DNA of 64,000 nucleotides from an uncultured Prevotella sp. (GCA_938028745.1 CALIZL010000019.1:1-64000); one strand, 5' to 3'. Shown: positions 9,731-19,269, counted from the stretch's first letter. Notes: a model not told the origin generated them from the letters alone. Translations and numbers: made by a program.

Positions 9731-9770
9731 TTATAGGCAAAAAGAATTGCTTTTGGAATGCAGGTTGTAC
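9731..9770 (-). mobile_element. Isolated terminal-inverted-repeat end of the MITE-like family
   Basis: About 38 bp match the right-end sequence of the element at 16896-17055 (core AGAATTGCTTTTGGAA, preceded by TTATAGGCAAA). It has no matching partner within the expected 160 bp. It could pair with the inverted copy of the same end near 10060-10088, enclosing the palindrome array. Confidence 0.55.
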
Positions 9771-9818
9771 ACTGCCGTTTTGTTGGCAATGTGTTAGTGA
9801 AAACTATTTGTACTGCGG

Positions 9819-9926
9819 CTACAAGCTATCTTGTAGTCGCACTACAAGCGGCTTGTAGTGCGTGTACAAGCGTCTTGTAGTGCCAGTACAAGCACTTTGT
9901 AGTGTCAGTACAAGGGGGCTTGTACT
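9819..9926. repeat. Array of five 22-23-bp palindromic units
   Basis: Five consecutive units start at about 9819, 9842, 9864, 9886 and 9908. Each is a small dyad of the form (C)TACAAGC-nn-CTTGTAGT. Spacing is 22-23 bp. The array sits between the ends of ispE and the DASS transporter, two converging genes, so it is unlikely to be a promoter operator. Spacers are too short and too similar for CRISPR. Confidence 0.85.
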
Positions 9927-9931
9927 GATGA

Positions 9932-10088
9932 TATAGTCAAAAAATAATTGGATTTGCAAAGCTATTGGCGCATCGTTAACAAACAAAAGTCCTCCTTATC
10001 TTCTGCGTAAGGGTTTATTGATGCCATGCTAAACAACGTCTTGCATTCTTATAACAACAACTGGCCAAAAGCAATTCTGTTTGAAAAC
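9932..10088 (+). mobile_element. MITE-like element, copy 1
   Basis: About 157 bp that aligns along its length with the element at 16896-17055. It starts TATAGTCAAA, includes GGATTTG and GCATCGT-AAACAAA, then ATGCCATGCTA, and ends CCAAAAGCAATTCTGTTTGA. The outermost bases of the right end have decayed (GAAAACT instead of GACTATAA). No open frame is present. Confidence 0.7.
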
Positions 10089-10091
10089 TAA

Positions 10092-10137
10092 TTCACCCTT
10101 TCGGTAGAATAGCCGTGTATTCTGTCGAAAGGGTGAA
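10092..10137. terminator. Long hairpin between ispE and the DASS gene
   Basis: Arms of 20 bp, TTCACCCTTTCGGTAGAATA and its near-complement (two mismatches), flank a 6-nt loop. On the minus strand the hairpin is followed by TTAGTTTTC, a weak T-tract, so it may terminate the DASS transcript from the right. Confidence 0.5.
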
Positions 10138-10227
10138 CCATTATATCCATATATAAAAGGCCCTTGGCTTTGGAGAACAAGCCTTTAAAGTTGGCCTTAT
10201 TTAGGGAATTGAAGAGCTAACAAGACT

Positions 10228-11691
10228 TTAAAGCATGCCAATCTTAGTAACCAAGAACAGCACGATGTAACCTAACACAAGACCAATTACACCAATGACA
10301 AGGCCAATCTTCATCATCTCGTTCTGATGAACGAGCCCCGTTGAATGGGCAATGGCATTGGGAGGCGTACTGATTGGCAAGCACATAGCTGTGGAGGCGG
10401 CAATGGCAATGCCGATAAGAACGGTGGGCGTTCCGCCAATTCCTGCCAAGCTATCGCCCATACCCTTACAAACAACGGCAAGGATAGGTACCAACAAAGC
10501 GGCAGTTGCGGTGTTAGAGATAAAGTTGGAGAGGATGTAACATATCACTCCCGATATGAGGAGGATGACCATAGGCGACCAATTGCCAAACGGTATGCTC
10601 TCAATGGCTAGTTCGGCCAGTTTCGACTCGTTGAGTGCAAGCCCCAAAGCAAAGCCTCCCGCCACCATCCAGATAACACTCCAATTGATTTCTTGCAGGT
10701 CTTTTGCCTTAACAACGCCCGTCAAAGCAAACACCGATATGGGCAACATGGCCACGGTGTTGGCTCCTACGCCCGTAAACTTGTCGAACATCCACAGCAA
10801 AACGGTGATACAAAAGGTGACGGCTATCACGGGTGTTCGCCATCCGCGGTGTATATCGCCTTCGATATGCAGGTCAATCTCTTTCTTCTTGAAGGGGAAG
10901 AAGGTTTTTAACAGATACCATCCAATAAGCAACAGAATGATGGTTAGCGGCAACATGAAGGCCATCCACTGCCCAAAGCCCAACCCAAGGTTCAATCCGT
11001 CGGGGGCATTAAGGTATTTTAGCGCAATGGCGTTGGGCGGTGTACCGATGGGTGTTCCCATTCCGCCGATATTGGCCGCTACGGGTATGGCCAACGTTAG
11101 TGCGATGCGCCCTTTACCTTCGGGCGGCAATGCCTTGAACACGGGTGTAAGGAAGGTTAACATCATGGCTGCAGTGGCCGTGTTGGACACGAACATGGAG
11201 AAAGCTCCCGTAATGAGAATAAATCCCAAGAGAACCATCTCGGATCGCCTACCAAAAGGACGCAACAACGCACGCGCCAAAAAGACATCAAGCCCCGATT
11301 TGGTTGCGGCAATGGCCAACATGAAACCACCCAAGAAAAGGATGATGATTGGGTCGGCGAAAGTAGCCATCAATGCGCTGTGGTGTATCAACTCCGACTT
11401 GTCGATGCCCGTTCGAAAGAAGAGGAAAGCGTTGTCGGAGGTGGTAAAGAGCAGCGCGCCGATGAGCGTTACCGAAGTGGCCCACGAGGAGATAGCCTCT
11501 GTCACCCACATGATTGTGGCGAATGCGAAGATAGCTATCACGCGTTGTTGGATAACCGTCAGCCCTTCTATGCCAAAAGCTGTTGAGGGCAAGTTCCACA
11601 AAATGGCTGTGACCACCACTGCCAAGACGAACAAGGAGAATTTCTTGAATCTGAAAACCTCGCTCAATGTGTTTCTTTTGTGTTCAGACAT
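10228..11691 (-). CDS. DASS (SLC13) family sodium:dicarboxylate/anion symporter
   Basis: An inner-membrane secondary transporter of 487 residues with about a dozen hydrophobic segments. Both signature SNT motifs of the divalent anion:sodium symporter family are present in their inverted repeats: SNTATAAMML followed by GTPPNAIALKYL in the first half, and SNTATAALLVPIL followed by PISTPPNAIAHSTG in the second. Family members import succinate, fumarate, malate, citrate or sulfate with sodium; the exact substrate cannot be assigned. It stands alone on the minus strand with its own promoter at 11727-11756. The neighbours give no pathway clue. Confidence 0.92.
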   Translation of the reverse strand: MSEHKRNTLSEVFRFKKFSLFVLAVVVTAILWNLPSTAFGIEGLTVIQQRVIAIFAFATIMWVTEAISSWATSVTLIGALLFTTSDNAFLFFRTGIDKSELIHHSALMATFADPIIILFLGGFMLAIAATKSGLDVFLARALLRPFGRRSEMVLLGFILITGAFSMFVSNTATAAMMLTFLTPVFKALPPEGKGRIALTLAIPVAANIGGMGTPIGTPPNAIALKYLNAPDGLNLGLGFGQWMAFMLPLTIILLLIGWYLLKTFFPFKKKEIDLHIEGDIHRGWRTPVIAVTFCITVLLWMFDKFTGVGANTVAMLPISVFALTGVVKAKDLQEINWSVIWMVAGGFALGLALNESKLAELAIESIPFGNWSPMVILLISGVICYILSNFISNTATAALLVPILAVVCKGMGDSLAGIGGTPTVLIGIAIAASTAMCLPISTPPNAIAHSTGLVHQNEMMKIGLVIGVIGLVLGYIVLFLVTKIGML

Positions 11692-11726
11692 ACTTATCTA
11701 TGTGTTTATGGTTAGTAACAATGCAG

Positions 11727-11756
11727 CAAAGTTAAGTATTTTTTCTAGTCGGCAAA
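11727..11756 (-). promoter_or_regulatory. Promoter of the DASS transporter
   Basis: On the minus strand TTTG (11753-11756) and TAACTTTG (11727-11734) are separated by 18 bp. The -7 box lies 36 bp from the start codon. The 331-bp gap up to the ATPase gene also holds that gene's promoter and nothing else recognised. Confidence 0.65.
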
Positions 11757-11955
11757 AGAAATATCAGAAAAGTTTGCGCATAAGCTGAAAAATTAGTATT
11801 CGCACGCGCAAAGAAACGCAAAAAGGCATGCTCACTGGCCTTGCATATAAGCGCTTGACGATGCACAATGGTTGCTCCACGCACGTATTTAAAGGTAAGA
11901 AGGATGGGCAATACCTAAAAAAGATGATTTAAATCACTCTTTTTGTAAGGTAGAG

Positions 11956-11987
11956 TTTGCAATTCTGATAAATAAATGTTATCTTTG
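11956..11987 (+). promoter_or_regulatory. Promoter of the AAA ATPase gene
   Basis: TTTG (11956-11959), a 20-bp spacer and TATCTTTG (11980-11987) give a full Bacteroidota promoter. Transcription would start near 11994, about 29 bp before the ATG. Confidence 0.8.
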
Positions 11988-12022
11988 CATGGTTTTAATC
12001 GCTTAAATATAGTAGCAAAACT

Positions 12023-13210
12023 ATGGAGGCTTTCTTTCGCACTCACGCTTATCTTGTGGAACATACCAATGCCACATTGCGTCGAACCCTTATGGATGAA
12101 ATTAATTGGGACGACCGCATGATTGGCATTAAGGGAACGCGTGGTGTAGGGAAAACTACATTTTTGCTGCAATATGCCAAAGAGAATTTTGCAAAGGGCG
12201 ACAGGCAATGCCTGTATATCAACATGAACAACTTCTATTTCCAAAGCCGAGGCATCGCAGACTTTGCGGCCGACTTCGTTAATCACGGCGGAAAGGTGTT
12301 GCTCATCGACCAAGTTTTCAAGCAACCGGATTGGAGTTCGGAGCTGCGTAAGTGCTACGACAGGTACCCGGAACTGAAGATTATCTTCACGGGGTCGAGT
12401 GTTATGCGACTTAAAGACGAAAATCCAGAACTGAACGGCATTGTTAAAAGCTACAATTTGCGGGGGTTCTCGTTCAGAGAATACCTCAACATCATTACCG
12501 GAAGACGCTTTAAGGCATATAGCTTGGAGGAAATAATATCGCAACACGAGAACATCATAAAGGAAATACTGCCTTTGGTTAGTCCTTCGCAACACTTCCG
12601 CAACTATATTCACCACGGTTTCTACCCTTTCTTTTTGGAACAACGCAACTTTTCGGAGAACCTATTAAAGACCATGAACATGATGACCGAGGTGGACATC
12701 TTGCTCATTAAGCAAATAGACTTGAAGTATCTCACTAAAATAAAGAAACTTTTCTACTTGCTGTCGCTCAACTCAACGAAAGCCCCGAACATCAGTCAGC
12801 TTGCCCAAGACATAGAGACAAGCCGAGCCACGGTGATGAATTACATCAAGTACTTGGCCGATGCGCGGCTCATCAACATGATGCACCTTGTGGGCGACGA
12901 CTTCCCCAAGAAACCATCTAAGATAATGATGCACAACCCCAACTTGATGTACGCCATCTATCCAATAGTGCCCGACGAACAGGTTGTTATGGAAACGTTC
13001 TTCGTTAATGCGCTTTGGAAAGACCATCTAGTGAACCAAAGCAACAAGGAACACTACTATATCGTAGACGAAAAAAGGAAATTTCGCATTTGCGATGCCA
13101 GAGGAACGAGCAAGGTTAGATATAATAACGATACCATATATGCCCGATACAACACCGAAGTGGGAAAAGACAACAAGATACCCCTTTGGCTTTTCGGGTT
13201 TCTCTATTAA
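12023..13210 (+). CDS. AAA+ superfamily ATPase (DUF4143-type)
   Basis: A 395-residue soluble ATPase of the archaeal/bacterial AAA family often annotated as ATP-binding protein with DUF4143. Walker A is GTRGVGKT at residues 38-45 (Lys44). A Walker B-like segment is VLLIDQV and sensor-1 is IIFTGSS at about 130. The middle contains a winged-helix-like segment (NISQLAQDIETSRATVMNYIKYLADA at about 254-280), and the C-terminal part has the DUF4143 features. Family roles are poorly known, with some members linked to toxin-antitoxin or nucleoprotein functions. It has its own promoter and ends 30 bp before nifJ, with no terminator between, so read-through into nifJ is possible. Confidence 0.88.
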   Translation: MEAFFRTHAYLVEHTNATLRRTLMDEINWDDRMIGIKGTRGVGKTTFLLQYAKENFAKGDRQCLYINMNNFYFQSRGIADFAADFVNHGGKVLLIDQVFKQPDWSSELRKCYDRYPELKIIFTGSSVMRLKDENPELNGIVKSYNLRGFSFREYLNIITGRRFKAYSLEEIISQHENIIKEILPLVSPSQHFRNYIHHGFYPFFLEQRNFSENLLKTMNMMTEVDILLIKQIDLKYLTKIKKLFYLLSLNSTKAPNISQLAQDIETSRATVMNYIKYLADARLINMMHLVGDDFPKKPSKIMMHNPNLMYAIYPIVPDEQVVMETFFVNALWKDHLVNQSNKEHYYIVDEKRKFRICDARGTSKVRYNNDTIYARYNTEVGKDNKIPLWLFGFLY

Positions 13211-13240
13211 TACAAATACATTAATTAATATTTTATTCAA

Positions 13241-16200
13241 ATGGCAAAAGAAAAAAAGTTTATCACTTGTGATGGTAACGAGGCCGCCGCTCACGTGAGC
13301 TATATGTTCTCTGAGGTTGCTGCCATCTATCCCATCACCCCGTCTTCGCCCATGGCCGAGCACGTAGACACGTGGGCTGCCAAAGGCAGGAAGAACCTGT
13401 TTGGGCAGACGGTAATGGTTCAAGAAATGCAATCGGAAGGCGGTGCAGCCGGTGCCATGCACGGTTCGCTGCAAGCTGGTGCGCTTACCACCACCTTTAC
13501 GGCATCGCAAGGCTTGCTGCTGATGATACCCAACATGTACAAGATTGCCGGCGAGATGCTACCTTGCGTGTTCGACGTGTCGGCTCGCGCCATCGCTTCG
13601 CACGCCCTTTGTATCTTCGGCGACCACTCCGACGTTATGGCTTGCCGTCAAACGGGTTTCGCCATGTTCTGCTCTGGCTCAGTGCAAGAGGTAATGGACC
13701 TCACAGCCGTTCCCCACTTGGCAACCCTCCGTACAAGCATCCCCTTCGTAAACTTCTTCGACGGATTCCGCACTTCGCACGAATATCAGAAGATTGAACT
13801 GATAGACCAAGACGAAATTGCCAAGCTGGTAAATCCCGAAGACATCAAACGATTCCGCGATCGCGCCCTTTCGCCCGAACGTCCCGTTACGCGCGGTACG
13901 GCCGAAAACCCCGAAACGTTCTTCACACACCGCGAGGCATGTAACCAACACTACGACAACATTCCTGAAGTAGTAGAGGAATACCTCGGCAAGATTTCGG
14001 AAATTACAGGCCGCGAATACCACCTATTCTCTTATTATGGCGCAGAAGATGCCGAGAATATCATCATCTTGATGGGCTCGGCCACCGAAGCTGCCCGCGA
14101 GGCCATCGACTATCAGATGAAACAAGGCAAGAAGGTGGGTATGATTTCGGTTCACCTCTATCGTCCTTTCTCGGTTAAGCACTTGCTGGCTGCCGTTCCC
14201 AAGACGGTTAAACGCATCGCCGTACTCGACCGTACCAAAGAACCAGGCGCAGAAGGCGAACCGCTGTACCTCGATGTAAAGAGCGCTTTCTACGATGTAG
14301 AGAACAAACCGCTAATCGTTGGCGGACGTTATGGACTGGGTTCTTCGGACACTACGCCTGCTAAGATACTCTCCGTGTTCAATAACCTCGAACTGGAAGT
14401 GCCCAAGAACCACTTTACCGTGGGCATCGTAGACGACGTTACGTTTACTTCGCTGCCTGCCGTGCCCGAAATTCCCATGGGAGACGAAGGCATTTTCGAA
14501 GCTAAGTTCTACGGATTGGGCGCAGACGGAACCGTTGGAGCCAACAAAAACTCGGTTAAAATCATCGGCGACAACACCAATAAGCACTGTCAGGCCTACT
14601 TCTCGTACGACTCGAAGAAGTCGGGTGGCTTCACTTGCTCGCACTTGCGTTTCGGTAATTCGCCCATTCACTCTACCTATCAGGTTAACACGCCCAACTT
14701 CGTGGCTTGCCACGTGCAGGCTTACCTGAACATGTACGACGTTATTCGCGGTCTACAAAAGAACGGTACGTTCTTGCTGAACACCGTTTTCGAAGGCGAC
14801 GAGCTGGTTAAATTCATCCCCAACCGCATCAAACGCTACTTCGCCGAGAACAACATCACCGTATATTATATGAATGCCTCGAAGATTGCACAAGAGATTG
14901 GGCTGGGCAACCGCACCAACACCATCTTGCAAAGTGCATTCTTCCGCATCACAGAGGTTATCCCCGTAGACTTGGCCATCGACCAAATGAAGAAGTTCAT
15001 CGTTAAGTCGTATGGCAACAAGGGACAAGACGTAGTTGACAAGAACTATGCAGCCGTTGACCGCGGTGGCGAATACAAAACGCTTGCCGTTGATGCAGCT
15101 TGGGCTAACCTACCCGACGATGCTGTTGCAGCCGAAGAAGACGTACCGGCATACATCAAAGAGATTGTTCGCCCAATCAACGGACAGTCGGGCGACTTGC
15201 TCAAAGTATCCGACTTTGTGCGCTACGACATGGTAGACGGTACGATGTCTAACGGTTCTTCGGCCTTCGAAAAGCGCGGTGTTGAGGCCTTCAACCCCGA
15301 GTGGACTGCCGAAAACTGTATTCAATGTAACAAGTGCGCCTACGTTTGTCCTCACGCTTGTATCCGTCCGTTCGTTCTCGACGAGGAAGAAATGAAGGGC
15401 TTTGAGGATGCAACACTCGAAATGAAAGTTCCCAAGCCAATGGCTGGCATGAACTTCCGCATTCAGGTGAGCGTGCTCGATTGCGTTGGTTGTGGCAACT
15501 GTGCCGACGTTTGTCCTGGCAACAAGAACGGAAAGGCATTGGCAATGGTGCCCTTCACGCACGACGAACAGCAGATTTCCAACTGGAACTACCTTGCTAA
15601 GAACGTTAAGAGCAAGCAACATTTGGTAGACCTTAAGAGCAATGTGAAGAACTCGCAGTTTGCTAAACCCCTCTTCGAGTTCTCTGGTGCTTGTGCTGGT
15701 TGCGGCGAAACGCCTTACGTTAAGCTCATCTCACAGCTCTATGGCGACCGCGAAATGATTGCCAACGCCACGGGTTGCTCGTCTATCTATTCAGCTTCTA
15801 TCCCCTCAACGCCTTACACAACCAACGAGGCTGGTCAAGGTCCTGCCTTCGATAACTCGCTGTTCGAAGACTTCTGCGAGTTTGGTATGGGCATGGCACT
15901 GGGTAACAAGAAGATGCGCGAGCGCATTACGCTGCTGCTTACCGACCTCTTGGCCAACGATAATGTGCCTGCCGACTTTAAGGAGGCTGCCAACGAATGG
16001 CTCAACACCAAAGACGACGCCGACGCATCGAAGGAATCGAGTGCAAAACTCAAACCCTTCATCGAGGCTGGTGCTGCCAAAGGTTGCGAAACTTGCGCCG
16101 AACTGAAAACGCTCGACCACTATCTCGTTAAGCGTTCGCAATGGATTATCGGTGGCGACGGTGCCTCTTACGACATCGGTTACGGCGGTTTGGACCACGT

Positions 16201-16813
16201 TATCGCATCGGGCGAAGACGTAAACATCCTTGTTCTCGACACCGAGGTTTACTCTAACACAGGTGGACAAAGCTCTAAGGCCACACCACTAGGTGCAATT
16301 GCTCAGTTTGCAGCCCAAGGTAAGCGCATCCGCAAGAAAGACCTTGGCCTCATGGCAACCACCTACGGCTACGTTTACGTGGCACAGATTGCAATGGGTG
16401 CCGACCAAGCTCAGACATTCAAGGCTATTCGCGAGGCCGAGGCTTATCCAGGCCCATCGCTTATCATTGCCTACGCACCTTGTATCAATCACGGATTGAA
16501 GGCAGGTATGGGTAAGAGCCAAGCCGAAGAGGCTAACGCTGTTGCTGCCGGCTATTGGCACTTGTGGCGTTACAACCCATTGTTGGCCGACGAAGGCAAG
16601 AACCCCTTCACGCTCGACTCTAAGGAGCCTGATTGGAGCAAGTTCCACGACTTCTTGCTAGGCGAGGTTCGTTATCTCTCTGTAAAGAAAGCCTATCCCA
16701 ACGAAGCCGAAGAATTGTTCAAGGCTGCCGAAGAGATGGCCAAGCTTCGCTACAAGAGCTATGTTCGCAAGTCGCAAGAAGATTGGAGCAAAGACGAAGA
16801 AACGGTTGCCTAA
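13241..16813 (+). CDS. nifJ: Pyruvate:ferredoxin (flavodoxin) oxidoreductase, single-chain
   Basis: This enzyme oxidises pyruvate with CoA to acetyl-CoA and CO2 and reduces ferredoxin, a key step of anaerobic catabolism. The 1190-residue chain has all fused domains of the homodimeric type. First comes the N-terminal pyrimidine-binding domain (with YPITPSSPMAEH), then the gamma domain around 420-620. The two-cluster ferredoxin domain follows, with CIQCNKCAYVCP starting at Cys693 and CVGCGNCADVCPG starting at Cys748. Last is the TPP domain, with the proximal-cluster motif CAGCGETPY and GDGASYDIGYGGLDH near residue 972. Codons are strongly biased toward a common set, which suggests high expression. 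It is followed by a strong terminator. Confidence 0.97.
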   Translation: MAKEKKFITCDGNEAAAHVSYMFSEVAAIYPITPSSPMAEHVDTWAAKGRKNLFGQTVMVQEMQSEGGAAGAMHGSLQAGALTTTFTASQGLLLMIPNMYKIAGEMLPCVFDVSARAIASHALCIFGDHSDVMACRQTGFAMFCSGSVQEVMDLTAVPHLATLRTSIPFVNFFDGFRTSHEYQKIELIDQDEIAKLVNPEDIKRFRDRALSPERPVTRGTAENPETFFTHREACNQHYDNIPEVVEEYLGKISEITGREYHLFSYYGAEDAENIIILMGSATEAAREAIDYQMKQGKKVGMISVHLYRPFSVKHLLAAVPKTVKRIAVLDRTKEPGAEGEPLYLDVKSAFYDVENKPLIVGGRYGLGSSDTTPAKILSVFNNLELEVPKNHFTVGIVDDVTFTSLPAVPEIPMGDEGIFEAKFYGLGADGTVGANKNSVKIIGDNTNKHCQAYFSYDSKKSGGFTCSHLRFGNSPIHSTYQVNTPNFVACHVQAYLNMYDVIRGLQKNGTFLLNTVFEGDELVKFIPNRIKRYFAENNITVYYMNASKIAQEIGLGNRTNTILQSAFFRITEVIPVDLAIDQMKKFIVKSYGNKGQDVVDKNYAAVDRGGEYKTLAVDAAWANLPDDAVAAEEDVPAYIKEIVRPINGQSGDLLKVSDFVRYDMVDGTMSNGSSAFEKRGVEAFNPEWTAENCIQCNKCAYVCPHACIRPFVLDEEEMKGFEDATLEMKVPKPMAGMNFRIQVSVLDCVGCGNCADVCPGNKNGKALAMVPFTHDEQQISNWNYLAKNVKSKQHLVDLKSNVKNSQFAKPLFEFSGACAGCGETPYVKLISQLYGDREMIANATGCSSIYSASIPSTPYTTNEAGQGPAFDNSLFEDFCEFGMGMALGNKKMRERITLLLTDLLANDNVPADFKEAANEWLNTKDDADASKESSAKLKPFIEAGAAKGCETCAELKTLDHYLVKRSQWIIGGDGASYDIGYGGLDHVIASGEDVNILVLDTEVYSNTGGQSSKATPLGAIAQFAAQGKRIRKKDLGLMATTYGYVYVAQIAMGADQAQTFKAIREAEAYPGPSLIIAYAPCINHGLKAGMGKSQAEEANAVAAGYWHLWRYNPLLADEGKNPFTLDSKEPDWSKFHDFLLGEVRYLSVKKAYPNEAEELFKAAEEMAKLRYKSYVRKSQEDWSKDEETVA

Positions 16814-16848
16814 ACGGTTTCTCGGCTTAATGCCCTTCTAATAAAATG

Positions 16849-16888
16849 GGTGAGAGTTGTCCTAAACGGGCATGCTCTCACCTTTTTT
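16849..16888 (+). terminator. Rho-independent terminator after nifJ
   Basis: The arms GGTGAGAG and CTCTCACC flank an 18-nt loop and are followed directly by six T residues. It begins 36 bp past the nifJ stop. Confidence 0.9.
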
Positions 16889-16895
16889 GTTTGTT

Positions 16896-17055
16896 TTATA
16901 GTCAAACTGAAATGGATTTGGAAAGCCATAGGTGCATCGTAAACAAAAAAAAACGTTATTCTTTTCCTCTGCGCAAGGCTTTATGGATGCCATGCTACGC
17001 ACGTCTTACATTCGTCTAACAACCATTTTCCAAAAGCAATTCTGTTTGACTATAA
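16896..17055 (+). mobile_element. MITE-like element, copy 2 (most complete)
   Basis: A 160-bp element with imperfect terminal inverted repeats. It starts TTATAGTCAAACTGAAATGG and its right end, read backwards, is TTATAGTCAAACAGAATTGC; both ends then carry TTTGGAAA. It has no coding capacity. Copies lie at 9932-10088 and, with a different interior, at 44338-44501. A transposase was not found in the window, so any movement would depend on one elsewhere. Confidence 0.75.
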
Positions 17056-17279
17056 CCCAAATCGGGCATTAGCACTTGTACAGAATTTGTTATCTTAGTG
17101 ATGCCAACACAAGACAAACTTTCTTCTCACATACGAAGTGCAGGACAAATCAATTCATTGGCTTATAAACGCACAAAAATCCAACAACTCTGAAAACATC
17201 AACTCATCAACTTACGAACCCACCAAATCACCAAATCACAAGCTTACTAACTCACCAACCCAACAATTCAAAAAGCTTA
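17056..17279. other. Intergenic low-complexity stretch
   Basis: No gene is seen. Around 17190-17270 there is a run of AACTCA/CACCAA-type simple sequence. It resembles, in reverse complement, the GAGTTGGTGAG-type tracts at about 46130-46290 and 59275-59310. Confidence 0.4.
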
Positions 17280-17945
17280 AATTTTTATCTTTTATTATAC
17301 AAATCCACTTCAATTTCTACTCCATTCTAGCGAAAAAACAGGCTATAAAGTAAGTGAAAAGCCACTATTTCTAGCTTTTCACACCTTTCATTTTGTCTAT
17401 TTTCAAGAACAAAACCTGCATTTTGCACCATTTTGCCTTTCTAATTTGGTTGCCAACGCGTAATTTCTCAAGCCCAATTACCTGCTTTTAGACCCTAAAA
17501 TCCCACTTTTTAACGGCCATTTTGCCCACTTTGAACCATGTTTTCGATGGCTTGAGAAGGTTTTGTCTATCTCTTTGCAGTGTATATTTATGCTTTTCGC
17601 CTTGCATTTAGCAGCATTTAGCCTTGCGTTTAGCACCAAAACGCACTGCGTTTAGCACCAAAATGCACTGCGTTTAGCACCAAAATGCACTGCGTTTAGC
17701 ACCAAAATGCACCGCGTTTAGCACCAAAATGCACCGCATTTAGCACCAAAATGCACTATATTTGGATGCAAATAGCGCCAAACATGATGCAAATTGCGGT
17801 TTTATGCAATGTGTATTCATTTTGCTTGCATTCACATGCTACCCCTTTTTGCATCAAAACTAACCTCCGCGAGAATCGATTTTTTGCGGCAAGGTGGGCG
17901 ATTGGTGGACAGAAAGGGCACTCAAAATGTTAAAATCAACACCGA
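17280..17945 (+). repeat. Long intergenic repeat, copy B (complete)
   Basis: The reference copy of the element. It has a left flank with the phrase CATTTTGCCTTTCTA and CCCACTTT, then about six tandem 22-bp units at about 17605-17755 containing TTTAGCACCAAAATGCAC, then a right flank with ATGCAAATTGCGG and GCGAGAATCGATTTTTTGCG. The same three blocks occur in the same order in copy C (about 35640-36300), and the first two in copy A. No protein-coding frame is shared between copies. Confidence 0.9.
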
Positions 17946-18095
17946 AAACTAGACAAAATAAACAATTATGCCGCATACATGCGCGTGGCCAACGGCACGG
18001 AAAGCACGTGCGCTTACAACCGCCGGCGGGAGCGGTTGCAGTGCTTGTTGCTCACAGCCAACGGAGACAACATCATGGAAACACAGAAGTAATCT
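17946..18095 (+). pseudogene. Possible 3' end of a degraded gene
   Basis: Directly after repeat copy B, a frame of about 50 codons with coding-like composition runs to a TAA at about 18093. It contains YMRVANGTES, CAYNRRRERLQ and TANGDNIMETQK. It has no convincing start, and a stop at about 17930 closes the frame upstream. It could be the tail of a gene cut off by the repeat, or chance. The family is not recognised. Confidence 0.3.
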
Positions 18096-18129
18096 GCCAT
18101 TGACAACCTGTTTTGCAACTTGTAGGGAA

Positions 18130-18340
18130 TGTATTAACCCCCAATAGGCCATTAAACCGCTTATCAAATATTTTAAGTTGTTATCCATTGTTTTCTGTCC
18201 TTCTTTCGCTTGCTTGTCGGCTTCTCACCTGGCTTATTCCCATGACGTAGCGCGCTACGCCTTTAATACTATGGCATACAATATGCTGAACAACAAACAA
18301 AATCTAAGCGGCGCTAATGCCCGATTTGGGTTGAATCCCT
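18130..18340 (+). repeat. Left arm of a ~210-bp inverted repeat
   Basis: This arm is matched by the reverse complement of 19055-19262. Shared blocks, in order, are ACCGCTTATCA, TTGCTTGTCGGC/TTGCATGTCGGC, GGCTTATTC, a GACGTAG-n4-CTACGCC core, CAACAAACAAAATCTAAGCGG and GCCCGATTTGGGTT. The core is itself a small palindrome. No gene is present. Confidence 0.75.
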
Positions 18341-18549
18341 TCCGCCAGCTCACTTTTTGAAGCATAACCATGTTTTGCCACAGACAAATGGGGCTGATTT
18401 TCAGTTTACATCGTATCTTTGTACAACACCTTCGTACATGAAAGGTGCGTTTATCTTGGTTTTGCACCACAAAGATGATAGACTCCCTCTCAAATTATAG
18501 AAATATTAAAAGTCAAGACAACTTCGGACAATTAAGGCTGAACATGCCT

Positions 18550-19045
18550 TATCATCGCCACTTTTCACCAGATTTAGTCGGACGTATAGGGCGTATTTTA
18601 GTGGGCACTGGCCAATACGTTCTCTGGTTGTCACTAGATAAAATCTGCATTTCGAGCATATTTTAGGGTATAACGTCCCATATACTCACCGCCTTTCACG
18701 AGAAAATCGGCGTTAGAGGGTTGTTTATAGGGTATAACACCTCAAACACTCGCTGTATTTTCGAGCCATAACAGATGTTTAGGGAATATTCTAAGAGTTC
18801 TAAACAGCCTAATAGTCGCCGTTTGTCCACGAGATAAAATCGGCACTAGTGAGTGGTTTAGGGCTATTATTGGGGGCATCAACCTATAAATTCCCACTTT
18901 TCAGTAGCCCTAATAGGCGTTAGAGTGTGGTTTTAAGCCATAACAACCCTTATTTTCACTGCGTTTCACAAGAAATGAGCGGTGCTTAGGGCTTACTATG
19001 GGGTTTATCAACCCATTATTCTCCGTTTGTCACTAGAAAAACAAT
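18550..19045. repeat. Degenerate ~65-bp tandem repeats, block 1
   Basis: About eight units begin at 18555, 18621, 18687, 18748, 18814, 18891, 18955 and 19019. Each has a YCRCYGYTTT-CAC-n-AGAAA core, then a CGGCGTTAG-like segment, then TTTAGGG and CATAACA/CATCAACC. Within many units GCCG and CGGC (or CGCC and GGCG) can pair across the AGAAA core. Units differ at many positions, so the array is old or under relaxed constraint. Confidence 0.75.
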
Positions 19046-19054
19046 GCTCGACAA

Positions 19055-19262
19055 TGTTTTAACCCAAATCGGTCGTTAGAGCCGCTTAGATTTTGTATGT
19101 TGTTGAGCATCTAGCCTGTCTTCTTCTTGAAGGCGTAGTGGACTACGTCAAAAAGAATAAGGCAGGCAAGATGCCGACATGCAAATGAAAGACGAACTGG
19201 GAGCAATGAAAACAACATAAAAACATGTGATAAGCGGTATAACGCCCGATTTGGGTTTAGGC
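19055..19262 (-). repeat. Right arm of a ~210-bp inverted repeat
   Basis: Reverse complement of 18130-18340 with scattered differences. The core reads GCGTAGTGGACTACGTC. Together the two arms enclose tandem block 1. Confidence 0.75.
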
Positions 19263-19269
19263 ATGACAT

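Noticed and set aside
9819..9926. CRISPR array
   Set aside because: Repeat units are short palindromes only 22-23 bp apart with almost no variable spacer, and no cas genes are nearby.
10556..11788. Long plus-strand frame of 410 codons
   Set aside because: It lies antisense to the DASS transporter gene, whose motifs are unmistakable. Long antisense frames are common opposite such genes.
17946..18095. Complete small gene after repeat copy B
   Set aside because: The frame is closed upstream by a stop near 17930 and lacks a start with promoter or ribosome-site support, so it is listed only as a possible gene tail.
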